From positions 62,001 through 126,000 of the forward strand of contig JAFKEU010000011.1 of NCBI GenBank assembly GCA_017308475.1: a stretch of 64,000 nt of DNA, given 5' to 3'. The position numbers were made by a program, and so were the translations under genes. The notes under the pieces were generated by a model that was given only the letters and a program-made list of their open reading frames with translations, was not told the origin of the DNA and did not search any database. Position 1 is the stretch's first letter. Each line of letters opens with the position of its first letter. The DNA is from Alphaproteobacteria bacterium (GTDB taxonomy: Bacteria; Pseudomonadota; Alphaproteobacteria; Micropepsales; Micropepsaceae). Below are positions 28,990 through 39,160 of the stretch, piece by piece.

Positions 28990-29048
28990 ACCGCCCGGCG
29001 GCCCCGTTTGGGCTAGTGTGGCGGCAGCAAAGGGGTGGAAGGATTCTC

Positions 29049-29609
29049 ATGGCCGACAGCTACAGCAAGGAGGAACTGGACCGCCGGATGAACGGCGCGG
29101 TTGCCACCCTGAAGAGCGAACTGGCGGGCCTACGCACGGGCCGGGCGAGTGCGGCCCTGTTGGACCCTGTGAAGGTCGAGGCCTATGGCAATGTCGTGCC
29201 GGTCAACCAGGTGGGCTCGATCGCTACGCCCGAGCCGCGCATGATCACTGTGCAGGTCTGGGACAAGGGCCTGGCCAAGGCGGTGGACAAGGCCATCCGC
29301 GACGCGGGCCTGGGCCTGAACCCGCAGATGGACGGCCAGCTTCTGCGCATCCCACTGCCGGAGCTGAACCAGGAACGGCGCAAGGAGCTTTCCAAGCTGG
29401 CCGCCAAATATGCCGAGGCCGCCAGGGTCGCGGTGCGCAACGTGCGCCGCGACGGGATGGAAATCCTCAAGAAGCTGGAGAAGGACCACAAGATCGGCCA
29501 GGACGAGCAGCATACCAAGGGCGAGGAATTGCAGAAGCTGACCGACAGCCACATTAAAGACATCGACGCCGCGCTCCATGCCAAGGAGCAGGAAATCATG
29601 CAGGTCTGA
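29049..29609 (+). CDS. frr: Ribosome recycling factor
   Basis: It splits post-termination ribosomes together with EF-G. From ATG 29049 the protein has 186 residues, the normal length, starting [18 protein letters not shown]; the GGAAGGA before it supports this start over the upstream in-frame ATG at 29016. The family core [20 protein letters not shown] and the helical [19 protein letters not shown] are present. Confidence 0.97.
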   Translation: MADSYSKEELDRRMNGAVATLKSELAGLRTGRASAALLDPVKVEAYGNVVPVNQVGSIATPEPRMITVQVWDKGLAKAVDKAIRDAGLGLNPQMDGQLLRIPLPELNQERRKELSKLAAKYAEAARVAVRNVRRDGMEILKKLEKDHKIGQDEQHTKGEELQKLTDSHIKDIDAALHAKEQEIMQV

Positions 29610-29706
29610 GAGCGTTGAGCGACCCCGTCCCCAGCCCCCGTCCGCGCTCCGTCGCCATCGTCATGGTCCCGGCGCATTTTCGCGGAAAATGCGCCAGAGG
29701 AAAAAG

Positions 29707-30441
29707 ATGAGCGAAGCCGGCGCCAGCCATTTGCCCCGCCATGTCGCCATTATCATGGACGGCAATGGCCGCTGGGCGAAAAAGCGCTGCCTGCCGCGCG
29801 AGGCCGGCCATTATGCCGGCATGAAGGCGGTGCGCGAGACCGTTCGCGCGGGATGCGATATCGGCCTTCAGAACCTGACCCTGTTCGCATTTTCGAGCGA
29901 GAACTGGAAGCGGCCTAAGACGGAAGTGGGGGCCTTGATGGGCCTCTTCCGCGCCTATTTCCGCAGCGACATGGACGAACTGGTTGAGCGCAACTGCCGC
30001 ATGCGCATCATCGGCCATCGCGGCCGCGTTGCCCCCGACATCCAGCAGATGATCCAGGATTCGGAAAGCCGCACGGCGAAGAATACCGGCATGAACCTGA
30101 CCTTCGCCTTCGACTATGGCGGGCAGGAGGAGATCGTGGCCGCCACCCGGGAACTGGCCCGCGCCGCCGCCGATGGCCGGCTGGACCCTGAGACCATTAC
30201 CCCCGAGCTGTTCGCCAGCCGCCTGTTCACCAGCGCGCTGCCGGAACCGGACCTGGTGATCCGCACCAGCGGTGAGCACCGGCTGTCCAACTTCCTTCTG
30301 TGGCAGTCGGCCTATGCCGAGCTTCTGTTCCTCGACACGCTATGGCCGGATTTCGACCGCGACGCGCTTGTGGCGGCGCTACGCCAGTTCGCGGCGCGCG
30401 ACCGGCGCTTCGGGGCCGTCGATTCGGAAAGCGCCGCGTGA
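29707..30441 (+). CDS. uppS: Undecaprenyl diphosphate synthase
   Basis: A cis-prenyltransferase that makes the C55 lipid carrier for peptidoglycan and lipopolysaccharide synthesis. The 244-residue protein has MDGNGRWA (residues 17-24, with catalytic Asp18), LFAFSSENWKRP and RTSGEHRLSNFLLWQSAYAE. I chose ATG 29707, preceded by GAGGAAAAAG; the upstream extension of the frame reads into the frr end. The cdsA start follows two bases after its stop. Confidence 0.96.
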   Translation: MSEAGASHLPRHVAIIMDGNGRWAKKRCLPREAGHYAGMKAVRETVRAGCDIGLQNLTLFAFSSENWKRPKTEVGALMGLFRAYFRSDMDELVERNCRMRIIGHRGRVAPDIQQMIQDSESRTAKNTGMNLTFAFDYGGQEEIVAATRELARAAADGRLDPETITPELFASRLFTSALPEPDLVIRTSGEHRLSNFLLWQSAYAELLFLDTLWPDFDRDALVAALRQFAARDRRFGAVDSESAA

Positions 30442-30443
30442 TC

Positions 30444-31304
30444 ATGGAAACGCAGCCCGCCTCCGCCCGGCGCTCCGGCCTGGAATGGTTCAGACGCGTG
30501 CTGTTCGGCCTGCTCCTGATCGCCATCGCCATCACGGTGCTGTTCAGGCCCCTGTGGTTCGCTGCCGCCGCCGTGCTGGCGAGCCTGTTCGCGGCCCATG
30601 AATGGCACCGGCTGGTGCGTGCGCCCGCGGCTGTTCACGCCGCTGCCCACCGGCCCCTTCATGTACAGACGGCGGTCACGGCGCTGGCCATCGCCATCGC
30701 CATCATGCTGCTGCTGGCTGGTTATGGTTGGGCGGGGATCGCAGTCCTGGCGCTGAGTGCGGTGGTCAGTTACGTGCTGGCAACCCGTCTGGCGGACAAT
30801 CCGCTTTGGCATGCCGCCGGACTGTTCTATCTGGGGCTGCCGGCGCTGGCGATCGTGGCGCTTCGCATCCAGCAGGAGCAGGGGCTGCAGACCGTGCTGG
30901 GCCTGTTCCTGATCGTCTGGGCCACCGATACGGGGGCCTTCTTCTTCGGCAAGCTGATCGGCGGGCCCCGGATGGTTCCCCACCTGTCGCCGGGCAAGAC
31001 CTGGGCGGGAACCGTCGGCGGCAGCTTCACCGCCGCCATCGTCTATGGCCTTTATATCGGCGTCCTGGGGTTTCACATGCTGCCGGCCATGGTCTTTGGC
31101 CTTTTGTTCAGCGTTACTGCCCATGTCGGGGACCTGCTGGAATCTGCCGTCAAACGTCATTTCGGAAAAAAGGATTCCGGGGCCATGATCCCCGGCCACG
31201 GCGGAGTGCTGGACCGGATGGATTCCACCATCCTGGCCAGCGTCGCGATGGCGGTCCTGGTGTTCGGGTTCCATCTCAACCCCCTGTTTGGAGGCCAGTC
31301 TTGA
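30444..31304 (+). CDS. cdsA: Phosphatidate cytidylyltransferase
   Basis: An inner-membrane enzyme that makes CDP-diacylglycerol for phospholipid synthesis. The 286-residue protein has about eight helices and the signature ESAVKRHFGKKDSGAMIP followed by GHGGVLDRMDS. The middle has WATDTGAFFFGKLIGGPRM and SPGKTWAGTVGG, both conserved. ATG 30444 is two bases after the uppS stop. The stop overlaps the dxr start (TTGA). Confidence 0.95.
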   Translation: METQPASARRSGLEWFRRVLFGLLLIAIAITVLFRPLWFAAAAVLASLFAAHEWHRLVRAPAAVHAAAHRPLHVQTAVTALAIAIAIMLLLAGYGWAGIAVLALSAVVSYVLATRLADNPLWHAAGLFYLGLPALAIVALRIQQEQGLQTVLGLFLIVWATDTGAFFFGKLIGGPRMVPHLSPGKTWAGTVGGSFTAAIVYGLYIGVLGFHMLPAMVFGLLFSVTAHVGDLLESAVKRHFGKKDSGAMIPGHGGVLDRMDSTILASVAMAVLVFGFHLNPLFGGQS

Positions 31305-32557
31305 AGGCGATCGCCGCCACCCGGATTTTCGACGAACTGCCCCCGATGGACGAGGTGCTGGGGCGGCGCGTCACGGTGCTGGGCTCGACGGGCTCCATCG
31401 GCGTCAACACGCTGGATGTGATCGCCCATGTGCGAAAGCTGCATGGGCCGGACGCCATGCCCATCGCGGCGCTGACCGCGGGCGGCAATGTGAATCTGCT
31501 GATCGAGCAGGCCAGGGCGATGAAGCCCGCCCTGGCGGTGATCGGCGAGGAAGCGCTGCTGGACGAGCTGAAGGCGGGCCTCGCAGGCACCGGCGTCGAA
31601 GCCGTCGCCGGCCGTCAGGCGGTGATCGAAGCCGCTGCGCGCCCGTCCGAGTTCGTGATGGTGGCAATCATGGGCGCGGCCGCCATCGAGCCGGCGCTTG
31701 CCGCCATCCGGCGCGGAGTGATCGTGGCGCTGGCCAACAAGGAATGCGTGGTGGCGGCGGGCGCGGTGTTCCGCGAGGCGATGGAAAAGTCCGGCGCCCA
31801 GGTGCTGCCGGTGGACAGCGAGCACAACGCGATCTTCCAGGTGCTGGGCTCGGGCGATGCGGGCGAAGCCGACCTGGTGACCATCACCGCCTCAGGCGGG
31901 CCGTTCCGCGAATGGACGCTGGAGCGGATGGGTGCGGCCACGGTGGAAGAGGCGGTGGCCCATCCCAATTGGGCGATGGGGCGCAAGATCTCGCTCGACA
32001 GCGCCACATTGATGAACAAGGGGCTGGAACTGATCGAGGCCCATTTCCTGTTCGCCCTGCCGCCCGAAAAGCTGGGCGTGGTGGTCCATCCCCAGTCGAT
32101 CGTCCATTGCCTGGTCGGCTATGAGGACGGCACCACCATCGCGCACCTGTCGGCACCTGACATGAGGACGCCCATCGCCCATGCGCTGGGCTGGCCGCGC
32201 CGCATTCCCTCGCCCTCGCGCCGGCTGGACCTGGCCCGGCTGGGCAGCCTTCAGTTCCAGGCGCCCGCCCATGACCGTTTTCCCGCGCTGGGCCTTGCCA
32301 CCAATGCGATGCGGGCAGGGGGGCTTGCCTGCACCGTGCTGAATGCCGCCAACGAGGTCGCAGTACAGGCATTCCTGGACCGGCGGATCGGCTTCCTGGA
32401 TATATGCCGTGTGGTGGAGTCGACCCTGGCCACAGGATTGGAAAGCAATGGCGTGGCGGGCGAGCTGGATTCGGTGCTGGGCACGGATGCGCGGGCGCGC
32501 GCCGTAGCGCAGGAACAATGCCGGGGCGTGGGCGCCTTCAAGAAGGTTGGGACATAA
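31301..32557 (+). CDS. dxr: 1-deoxy-D-xylulose 5-phosphate reductoisomerase
   Basis: Makes MEP from DXP in the non-mevalonate isoprenoid pathway, feeding uppS. I chose TTG 31301: it overlaps the cdsA stop and has GGAGG a few bases upstream, while the next ATG (31346) lacks a ribosome binding site. The 418-residue product shows GSTGSIG (28-34, NADPH binding), ALANKECVVAAG, PVDSEHNAIFQ with the metal-binding Asp and Glu, and NWAMGRKISLDSATLMNKGL. Confidence 0.94.
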   Translation: MKAIAATRIFDELPPMDEVLGRRVTVLGSTGSIGVNTLDVIAHVRKLHGPDAMPIAALTAGGNVNLLIEQARAMKPALAVIGEEALLDELKAGLAGTGVEAVAGRQAVIEAAARPSEFVMVAIMGAAAIEPALAAIRRGVIVALANKECVVAAGAVFREAMEKSGAQVLPVDSEHNAIFQVLGSGDAGEADLVTITASGGPFREWTLERMGAATVEEAVAHPNWAMGRKISLDSATLMNKGLELIEAHFLFALPPEKLGVVVHPQSIVHCLVGYEDGTTIAHLSAPDMRTPIAHALGWPRRIPSPSRRLDLARLGSLQFQAPAHDRFPALGLATNAMRAGGLACTVLNAANEVAVQAFLDRRIGFLDICRVVESTLATGLESNGVAGELDSVLGTDARARAVAQEQCRGVGAFKKVGT

Positions 32558-32560
32558 TCG

Positions 32561-33703
32561 ATGCATCTGCTTGACGCCATTCGCGGCCTGATCGCCTGGA
32601 CGCCGCTGGGCCTTCCCGCCTTCCTGTTCGTCATCACGGTGGTGGTCTTCTTCCACGAACTGGGCCATTTCCTGGTCGCCCGCTGGTTCGGCGTGAAGGT
32701 GGAAGTCTTCTCGGTCGGCTTCGGCCGGGAGATTTTCGGCTTCACAGACAGGAAGGGCACCCGCTGGAAGCTGAGCTGGATTCCGGTCGGCGGCTATGTG
32801 AAGTTCGCCGGCGATGCCGATGCCGCCTCCACGCCAGACCGCGAGGCGGTGGCCAGGATGACGCCGGAGGAACGCGCCCAGTCGCTGGCCCTCAAGCCGG
32901 TAGGCCAGCGCGCGGCGGTGGCGGCGGCCGGTCCCTTCGCCAATTTTGTTCTGGCCATCGTGCTTCTGACCGGCCTTCTGCTTTTCAGCGGCCATACCGT
33001 GATCCAGCCCCTGATCGGGCTGGTCGCCAAGGACAGTCCGGCCGCGGCGGCGGGGCTGAAGACCGGCGACCTGGTCACCAGCATCGACGGCACAAAGGTC
33101 ACCGACTTCCAGCAACTGCCCCAGATCATCTCGATCAGCGGCGGGCAGACGCTGGCCTTCGGCATCCGTCGCGGCGGCCATGACATGACCGTCTGGGTGA
33201 AGCCCCGATTGATGACGAGCCACGACTTTCTGGGCAATGTGGGCGAGCAGGTGATGATCGGGGTGGGGCCCAATCGCAACGCAGCCATCAGCACCGAGCG
33301 CTATGGCCCGGCAGGCGCCTTTGCCGCAGCGTGCCGCGAAACCTGGACCATCGCCAGGACCACGATCCTGGGCGTGGCCCAGATCATCGGCGGCCATGGC
33401 AGCGCCGACCAGCTTCGCGGCCCGGCGGGCATTGCCCAGATGACCGGGCAGGTGGCCGCGTTCGGCTTTCTGGCGCTGCTCAATCTGGTCGCTGTACTTT
33501 CTGTAAGCATTGGCCTGGCCAACCTTTTCCCCATTCCTCTGCTCGACGGGGGCCATCTTCTGTACTATGCATGCGAAGCTGTCCTGGGGCGACCGCTTGG
33601 TGCGCGGGCCCAGGATGTCGGATTCCGGCTTGGGCTGGTCCTTGTCCTGGGGCTGATGCTCCTGTCGACCTGGAATGACCTGGTCCGCCTGAATCTTTTC
33701 TGA
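32561..33703 (+). CDS. rseP: RIP metalloprotease RseP (site-2 protease family)
   Basis: An intramembrane zinc protease that cuts anti-sigma factors and cleaved signal peptides. The 380-residue protein has HELGH (His32, Glu33, His36) in the first helix, one PDZ domain (about residues 128-205, around AKDSPAAAAGLKTGDLVTSI) and the second motif NLFPIPLLDGGHL near the C-terminus. Escherichia coli RseP has two PDZ domains; a single one is frequent elsewhere. It lies between dxr and bamA as usual. Confidence 0.94.
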   Translation: MHLLDAIRGLIAWTPLGLPAFLFVITVVVFFHELGHFLVARWFGVKVEVFSVGFGREIFGFTDRKGTRWKLSWIPVGGYVKFAGDADAASTPDREAVARMTPEERAQSLALKPVGQRAAVAAAGPFANFVLAIVLLTGLLLFSGHTVIQPLIGLVAKDSPAAAAGLKTGDLVTSIDGTKVTDFQQLPQIISISGGQTLAFGIRRGGHDMTVWVKPRLMTSHDFLGNVGEQVMIGVGPNRNAAISTERYGPAGAFAAACRETWTIARTTILGVAQIIGGHGSADQLRGPAGIAQMTGQVAAFGFLALLNLVAVLSVSIGLANLFPIPLLDGGHLLYYACEAVLGRPLGARAQDVGFRLGLVLVLGLMLLSTWNDLVRLNLF

Positions 33704-33750
33704 AAACTGGGCGCATGCGCCCCCGGAACGAGTTTGGCGAAAGACCCGGA

Positions 33751-36231
33751 ATGCCGATATTGCGCCTTAGAAGCAGGTTGTTGCGCGCGACCTCGGCAGG
33801 TATTTGCCTGGCCATGGCGGCCGTGCCGGGTGCGGCACAGGTGCGCCCCGGCGCAGCCGAGCGCGCCCGCGAGCTGAACGCCCAGGCGGCCCAACAGCAA
33901 CAGGACCAGCAGCAGGCGGTGCCCAGCAACGAGGCCACCTCGGCAGCCGCCAACCCCGCCGCCACGCCGCAGGCCGCGGCCGAGGCCAAGCACATCATCC
34001 GCCACATCGTCGTCACCGGCACCCAGCGCGTGGAGCCGGGCACGGTGCTGACCTATGTGAACATCCGCGAGGGCGACACCTATACCCCCGCCGACATCGA
34101 CCAGGCGCTGAAGACGCTGTCGGCCACCGGCCTGTTCGCGGACATCAGGACCAGCTTCGATCCCGACAGCGGCACGCTGACCATCCGCGTTACCGAGAAC
34201 CCCATCGTCAACCAGGTGGTGTTCGAGGGCAATTCCAAGGTCAGCGACAAGGACCTGACCAAGGAAGTGCAGATCAAGCCGCGCGCGGTCTTCACCCGCG
34301 CCAAGGTCCAGGCCGATGTGCAGCGCATCATCGAGGTCTATCGCCGTAACGGCAAGTTTGCCGCCCGCGTCGATCCCGAGATCATCCAGCGACCGCAGAA
34401 TCGCGTGGACCTGATCTTCTCCATCAATGAGGGGCCCACCACTGGGGTCAGCCGGATCAATTTCACCGGCAACCATGTCTTCGACGCCGACACGCTGAAG
34501 GGGCAGATCGCCACTGAGGAGAGCGCCTGGTACAAATTCCTGGCGACCAACGACAATTACGATCCCGACCGGCTGGCCTTCGACCGCGAGCAGCTGAGGC
34601 GCTATTACCTCAATCACGGCTATGCCGACTTCAAGGTGGTCAGCGCGGTGGCCCAGCTGACCCCCGACCGCAAGGATTTCTATATCAATTTCACGCTGGA
34701 GGAGGGGCCGCTCTATCACTTCGGGAAGATCAGCATCGATTCCAAGATCAAGGAACTGTCCGAGGCGCAGCTTCGGCCGCTGATCAAGGCGAAGGAAGGC
34801 GAGCTGTTCTCGCAAGACGCGATCCAGAAGGCGATCGAGGCGCTGACCAACGCGGCGGGCACGCGCGGCTATGCCTTTGCGGAGGTCCATCCCCGCTTCA
34901 CCCGCGACCGGGTGCGCCACACCATCAACCTGGGTTTCGAGATCGTCCAGGGACCGCGCGTCTATATCGAGAAGATCGACATCACCGGCAACACCCGCAC
35001 GCTGGACAAGGTGATCCGCCGCGAATTCCGCCTGCAGGAAGGCGATGCCTTCAACCGCGTGCTGATAGACCGTTCACGCACCCGCATCCGCGCACTGGGC
35101 TTCTTCAAGGACGTCGAGGTCAAGAATGTGCCGGGCAGCCAGCCCGACCGCACCGACCTGACCGTCAATGTCACCGAACAGTCGACCGGCGCGCTGTCGC
35201 TGGGCCTGGGCTATTCGTCGCTGACCAGCCTTCTGGGCGAGTTTGCCTATACCGACACCAACTGGTTCGGCCGCGGCCAGAATCTGCGCCTGTCGCTGGA
35301 AGCCTCGCAGATCACCCGCCAGATCCAGTTCAGCTTCACAGAGCCCTATTTCCTGGATCGGCCGCTGTCGGCGGGCTTCGACCTGTTCAAGGTATCGACG
35401 GATTTCGAGCAGGCCAACTATCGCAGCGACGTCACTGCCGGCGTGCTTCGTCTGGGCTTTCCGATTTCCGAATTCAGCACCGTGTCGCTGTCGGCGATGT
35501 ACAAGGTGGAGAAGGTGCGCTTCTTCAACATCACGTCGGCGATCGCTTCGCAGTCGGGCTCCTATAACGGCACGATCTTCAGCTTCAACTACTCCTACAA
35601 CAACCTGGACGATGTGCGAAAGCCGACCACGGGCGTGACCTTCACGGTCTCCCAGTCTTTCGCCGGCTTCACCGGCAACATGAAGTACCTGGACAGCGGC
35701 GCGGCCTTCAACAGCTATCAGCCCTTCTTCGGCGGCTCGATCATCGGCAGCTTCGGCGCGCGTGCCGGCTATATCAACGGCTATAACGGCCACAGCGTGC
35801 CGTTCGAGGACCGCAAGTTCATCGGCGGCGACACGTTCCGCGGCTTTTCCCTGGCGGGCGTGGGGCCGCGCGACATCAACGCGCCCCAGAATACCGGCGC
35901 GCTGGGTGGCACGGTCTTTGCCGTGGGCACCATCGAGGCGCGGCTGCCCTCGCTGCTGCCTGAAAGCTATGGCGTCTCGATGGGCCTGTTCTCGGATTTC
36001 GGTACCCTGGGCCGGCTGGATGTGAAGCCCCCCGATACCGGCCCCTGTATCGTCCATTCCGGGATCGGAAGCTGCATCAAGGACAACCTGGCCTTCCGCG
36101 CCTCGGCGGGCATCAGCATCGGCTGGAAATCGCCCTTCGGGCCGGTCCAGATCAATTTGGGCCTGCCTTTCGTTAAAACCAAGTATGATCGCCCGCAGAT
36201 CCTCTATTTCTCCAGTGCCACGGGACTCTAG
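33751..36231 (+). CDS. bamA: Outer membrane protein assembly factor BamA
   Basis: The core of the BAM machine that folds outer-membrane proteins. From ATG 33751 it has 826 residues with a signal peptide (MPILRLRSRLLRATSAGICL, then AMAAVPGAAQ); ATG 33715 is possible but would give a very long n-region. Five POTRA repeats (about residues 90-440) start IIRHIVVTGTQRVEPG. The barrel contains the conserved loop 6 motif in FIGGDTFRGFSLAGVGPRD (VRGF in E. coli). The chain ends YFSSATGL and not with the usual terminal aromatic residue. Confidence 0.93.
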   Translation: MPILRLRSRLLRATSAGICLAMAAVPGAAQVRPGAAERARELNAQAAQQQQDQQQAVPSNEATSAAANPAATPQAAAEAKHIIRHIVVTGTQRVEPGTVLTYVNIREGDTYTPADIDQALKTLSATGLFADIRTSFDPDSGTLTIRVTENPIVNQVVFEGNSKVSDKDLTKEVQIKPRAVFTRAKVQADVQRIIEVYRRNGKFAARVDPEIIQRPQNRVDLIFSINEGPTTGVSRINFTGNHVFDADTLKGQIATEESAWYKFLATNDNYDPDRLAFDREQLRRYYLNHGYADFKVVSAVAQLTPDRKDFYINFTLEEGPLYHFGKISIDSKIKELSEAQLRPLIKAKEGELFSQDAIQKAIEALTNAAGTRGYAFAEVHPRFTRDRVRHTINLGFEIVQGPRVYIEKIDITGNTRTLDKVIRREFRLQEGDAFNRVLIDRSRTRIRALGFFKDVEVKNVPGSQPDRTDLTVNVTEQSTGALSLGLGYSSLTSLLGEFAYTDTNWFGRGQNLRLSLEASQITRQIQFSFTEPYFLDRPLSAGFDLFKVSTDFEQANYRSDVTAGVLRLGFPISEFSTVSLSAMYKVEKVRFFNITSAIASQSGSYNGTIFSFNYSYNNLDDVRKPTTGVTFTVSQSFAGFTGNMKYLDSGAAFNSYQPFFGGSIIGSFGARAGYINGYNGHSVPFEDRKFIGGDTFRGFSLAGVGPRDINAPQNTGALGGTVFAVGTIEARLPSLLPESYGVSMGLFSDFGTLGRLDVKPPDTGPCIVHSGIGSCIKDNLAFRASAGISIGWKSPFGPVQINLGLPFVKTKYDRPQILYFSSATGL

Positions 36232-36235
36232 GACC

Positions 36236-36808
36236 ATGAAGAAGACACTCGCTCTTGTATTCGCCCTGATGCCGACGCTGGCGCTTGCCGCCTCGGCGCC
36301 GCCCCAACCGCGCATCGTGGTCATCGACCGCGCTGCGATCCTGCAATATTCCAAGGTGGGCCAGGACGTCGCCCGCCAGGTGCAGGCCTATGCCAACCAG
36401 GCCAAGAAGGACCTTTCCGCCCAGGGCGCCGCCCTGCAGAAGGAAGGCCAGCAGCTGCAGCAGCAGGTCGCCATCCTGTCGCCCGAACTGAAGCAGCAGA
36501 AGATCGCCGCCTTCGAGGCGCGCCAGAACTCGCTGCAGAGCGCCGCCCAGAAGAAGGACGACCAGATTCGCGGTGGCTTCATCGCCGCGCGCGGTGCGAT
36601 CGAAAAGCTGCTGGGCCCAATTTTGCAGGACATCGTCAAGGAGCGCGGCGCCAACCTCGTGTTGGACAAGCAGGCGGTGGTCTATGCCAGCAATCCTTCC
36701 TTCGACATCACCGGCGAGGCGATCCAGAAGCTGAACGAGAAGATGCCGTCCTATCACGTCATCCTGCAGGCGCCGCCGGCGCCTTCCTCAGCGGTGGCGC
36801 AGAAATAG
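36236..36808 (+). CDS. skp: OmpH/Skp-family periplasmic chaperone
   Basis: A periplasmic holdase that carries outer-membrane proteins to BamA. The 190-residue protein starts at ATG 36236, four bases after bamA, with a signal peptide [20 protein letters not shown]. The central region (about residues 50-130) is a Gln/Lys/Ala-rich coiled coil that would form the tentacles, and the flanking strands [17 protein letters not shown] and [14 protein letters not shown] form the body. The position between bamA and lpxD is the standard one. Confidence 0.92.
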   Translation: MKKTLALVFALMPTLALAASAPPQPRIVVIDRAAILQYSKVGQDVARQVQAYANQAKKDLSAQGAALQKEGQQLQQQVAILSPELKQQKIAAFEARQNSLQSAAQKKDDQIRGGFIAARGAIEKLLGPILQDIVKERGANLVLDKQAVVYASNPSFDITGEAIQKLNEKMPSYHVILQAPPAPSSAVAQK

Positions 36809-36822
36809 CGAGGCCGGGGGGC

Positions 36823-37875
36823 ATGGCCGATCCGCGCTTTTTCACAAATCACGGCCCGTTCACCCTGGCGCGGATTTGCGAAGCGGCGGGCCTTGGGCTG
36901 CCGGGTGATGCGGACGGCGCACTTGAGATATTCGACCTTGCGGGCCTGTCCGGGGCGGACCGGGGCCACCTGAGTTTCTTTTCAGGTGCGACGGCACAGC
37001 GCGAAGCCTTTGTAGCCTCCCATGCGGGGGTCTGCCTGGTGCCGGCCGGCAAGGTCGGCGATCCCAGGATGCCCGCCCCGCCGCCGGGCATGGTTGTGCT
37101 GGCAGTCCCGTCGGTGCCCCACGCCTTCGCCGCCGTCGCGGGACTGTTCTACCCCGATATTTCCCAACCCGCGTGGCCCGAGGTGCCTGCCGTCTCGCCG
37201 GACGCAAAACTGGGCCGGGCCGTGACGCTGGGGCCAGGCGTGGTGATCGGCGCGGGAGCGGAGATCGGCGACGGCACAAGGCTGGGCCCCCATGCCGTGA
37301 TCGGGCCCGGGGTCGCGATCGGCAAGGGCTGTGAAATCGGCAGCCATGTCACCATCACGCATGCCTATGTCGGCGACGGGGTGACGCTCCTGCCCGGCGC
37401 CCATATCGGCCAGCCGGGCTTCGGCTTCGCCTCCTCGCGCGCCGGGCATGTCAAGATTCCGCAATTGGGGCGCGTCATCATCCAGGACGGGGTGGAGGTC
37501 GGGTCCTGCACCACCATCGACCGCGGCTCACTGGGGGACACGGTGATCGGGGAAGGCACCAAGCTCGATAACCTGATCATGGTAGGCCACAATGTGCAGA
37601 TCGGCCGCCACTGCGTGATCGCCGGCCAGTGCGGCATCGCCGGAAGCTGCGTGATTGAGGATTTCGTGGTGATGGGCGGCCAGGTCGGCTTCGGCGACCA
37701 CACCCATATCGGACCGGGGGCGCGGTTTGCCGCGCGCTCTGGAACCGGCTCCGCCGTCGATCTGGAAGGCGGGCGTGATTATGGCGGGGCTCCGGCGAAA
37801 CCTGTTAGAGAATGGGCCCGGGAGATTCATGCGGTCGCAAACTTGGCGAAGCGCCGCAAGCAGGACGACGCTTGA
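36823..37875 (+). CDS. lpxD: UDP-3-O-acylglucosamine N-acyltransferase
   Basis: Third step of lipid A synthesis: adds the N-linked hydroxyacyl chain from acyl-ACP. The 350-residue protein has an N-terminal uridine-binding domain ([15 protein letters not shown]) and a left-handed parallel beta-helix of hexapeptide repeats from about residue 120 ([15 protein letters not shown]). The catalytic His is probably that in [13 protein letters not shown]-terminal helix ends with [10 protein letters not shown]. It is preceded by GAGGCCGGGGGGC. Confidence 0.95.
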   Translation: MADPRFFTNHGPFTLARICEAAGLGLPGDADGALEIFDLAGLSGADRGHLSFFSGATAQREAFVASHAGVCLVPAGKVGDPRMPAPPPGMVVLAVPSVPHAFAAVAGLFYPDISQPAWPEVPAVSPDAKLGRAVTLGPGVVIGAGAEIGDGTRLGPHAVIGPGVAIGKGCEIGSHVTITHAYVGDGVTLLPGAHIGQPGFGFASSRAGHVKIPQLGRVIIQDGVEVGSCTTIDRGSLGDTVIGEGTKLDNLIMVGHNVQIGRHCVIAGQCGIAGSCVIEDFVVMGGQVGFGDHTHIGPGARFAARSGTGSAVDLEGGRDYGGAPAKPVREWAREIHAVANLAKRRKQDDA

Positions 37876-37877
37876 GC

Positions 37878-38360
37878 ATGACCGACGCGCCCAATACCTT
37901 GCCCCAAACCCTGGCGAGCCTGGATGTTGAGCAGATCAAGATCCTGCTGCCGCATCGCGCGCCCTTCCTGTTCGTGGAGCGGCTGACCGACATCGTGCCG
38001 TTCGAAAGCGCCACCGGCTATAAGGCAGTAGCCATCAACGAACCGCATTTCATGGGTCATTTTCCGGAATTCGCGGTGATGCCCGGTGTGCTGATCATCG
38101 AAGCATTGGCCCAGACCGCCGGCGCACTGGTGATGCACAGCAAGGGCGGCCATGGCGGGGGCAGAACGGTCTATTTCATGACCATCGACAAGGCGCGCTT
38201 CCGCAAGCCCGTGCGTCCGGGCGACATGCTGCGCATGCCGGTCAAGGCCATCCGCTCGCGCGGGCCGGTCTACAAGTTCGAAGGCAAGGCTTTTGTCGGC
38301 GACGTGCTGTGCGCCGAGGCCGAATTCAGCGCCATGATCGGCGATGGTGCTCCTGAATGA
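37878..38360 (+). CDS. fabZ: 3-hydroxyacyl-[acyl-carrier-protein] dehydratase FabZ
   Basis: It dehydrates 3-hydroxyacyl-ACP in fatty acid synthesis and competes with LpxA and LpxD for the same pool. From ATG 37878, two bases after lpxD, it has 160 residues. The hot-dog fold active site is MGHFPEFAVMPGVLIIEALA with the catalytic His and Glu; the more usual sequence is HFPxxPxxPG, so Ala replaces one Pro here. The stop overlaps the lpxA start (ATGA). Confidence 0.95.
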   Translation: MTDAPNTLPQTLASLDVEQIKILLPHRAPFLFVERLTDIVPFESATGYKAVAINEPHFMGHFPEFAVMPGVLIIEALAQTAGALVMHSKGGHGGGRTVYFMTIDKARFRKPVRPGDMLRMPVKAIRSRGPVYKFEGKAFVGDVLCAEAEFSAMIGDGAPE

Positions 38361-39160
38361 GCATCCATCCCACCGCCCTGGTGGAGGATGGCGCGGTCTT
38401 GGGCGCAGGCGTCGAGGTCGGGCCCTTCTGCCATGTCGGGCCGCGCGCGACGCTGGCGGAGGGCGTGCGGCTTCTGTCGCACGTCGCCGTCAGGGGGATC
38501 ACCACCATCGGCGCGCGGACGGTGGTCCATCCCCAGTCCGTGCTGGGCGGAGAGGGACAGATCCGCGGCAATGATTTTACCGAGGGGCGGCTTGAGATCG
38601 GCCCGGATTGCGTGCTGCGCGAGATGGTTTCCATGAATGTGGGCAGCCGCATGGGCGGCGGCATCACCATGGTGGGCGCGCGTGGTTATTTCATGGCCAA
38701 TTCCCATGTCGGCCATGACTGCCATGTCGGCGACGACGTGACATTCGCCAATTCGGTGGCGCTGGGCGGTCATGTCACAATCGGCGACCGGGTGATATTC
38801 GGCGGGCTGGCGGCGGTGCAGCAATTCTGCCGGGTCGGGCAGGGCGCAATGGTGGGCGGGCTGACCGGCGTCAACCGCGATGTGATCCCCTATGCCATGG
38901 CGTTCGGCGACCATGCCGAACTGGCGGGACTGAACCTGGTGGGACTGAAGCGCCGGGGTCTTTCGCGCGATACCATAAATGCCATGCGCGGCACCTTCCG
39001 GCTTGTTTTTTATGGCCAAGAAGGCTCGCTGGAAAGCCGCGCCCGTGCCGCGCGCGAGCGCTGGCCCGATGTGAAAGAAGTGGACGAGATGGTCGAATTC
39101 ATCCTGGCCGACTCCAGGCAGGAATTGTGCCTGGCGCGGCGTCGGGGCGAGGGCGCCTGA
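38357..39160 (+). CDS. lpxA: Acyl-[ACP]--UDP-N-acetylglucosamine O-acyltransferase
   Basis: First step of lipid A synthesis. The 267-residue protein is a left-handed beta-helix with repeats such as VEDGAVLGAGVEVGPFCHVG and the catalytic His in NSHVGHDCHVGDDVTFANSV. The C-terminal helical part has GLNLVGLKRRGLSRDTINAM. It overlaps fabZ by four bases and lpxI by one. Confidence 0.96.
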   Translation: MSIHPTALVEDGAVLGAGVEVGPFCHVGPRATLAEGVRLLSHVAVRGITTIGARTVVHPQSVLGGEGQIRGNDFTEGRLEIGPDCVLREMVSMNVGSRMGGGITMVGARGYFMANSHVGHDCHVGDDVTFANSVALGGHVTIGDRVIFGGLAAVQQFCRVGQGAMVGGLTGVNRDVIPYAMAFGDHAELAGLNLVGLKRRGLSRDTINAMRGTFRLVFYGQEGSLESRARAARERWPDVKEVDEMVEFILADSRQELCLARRRGEGA

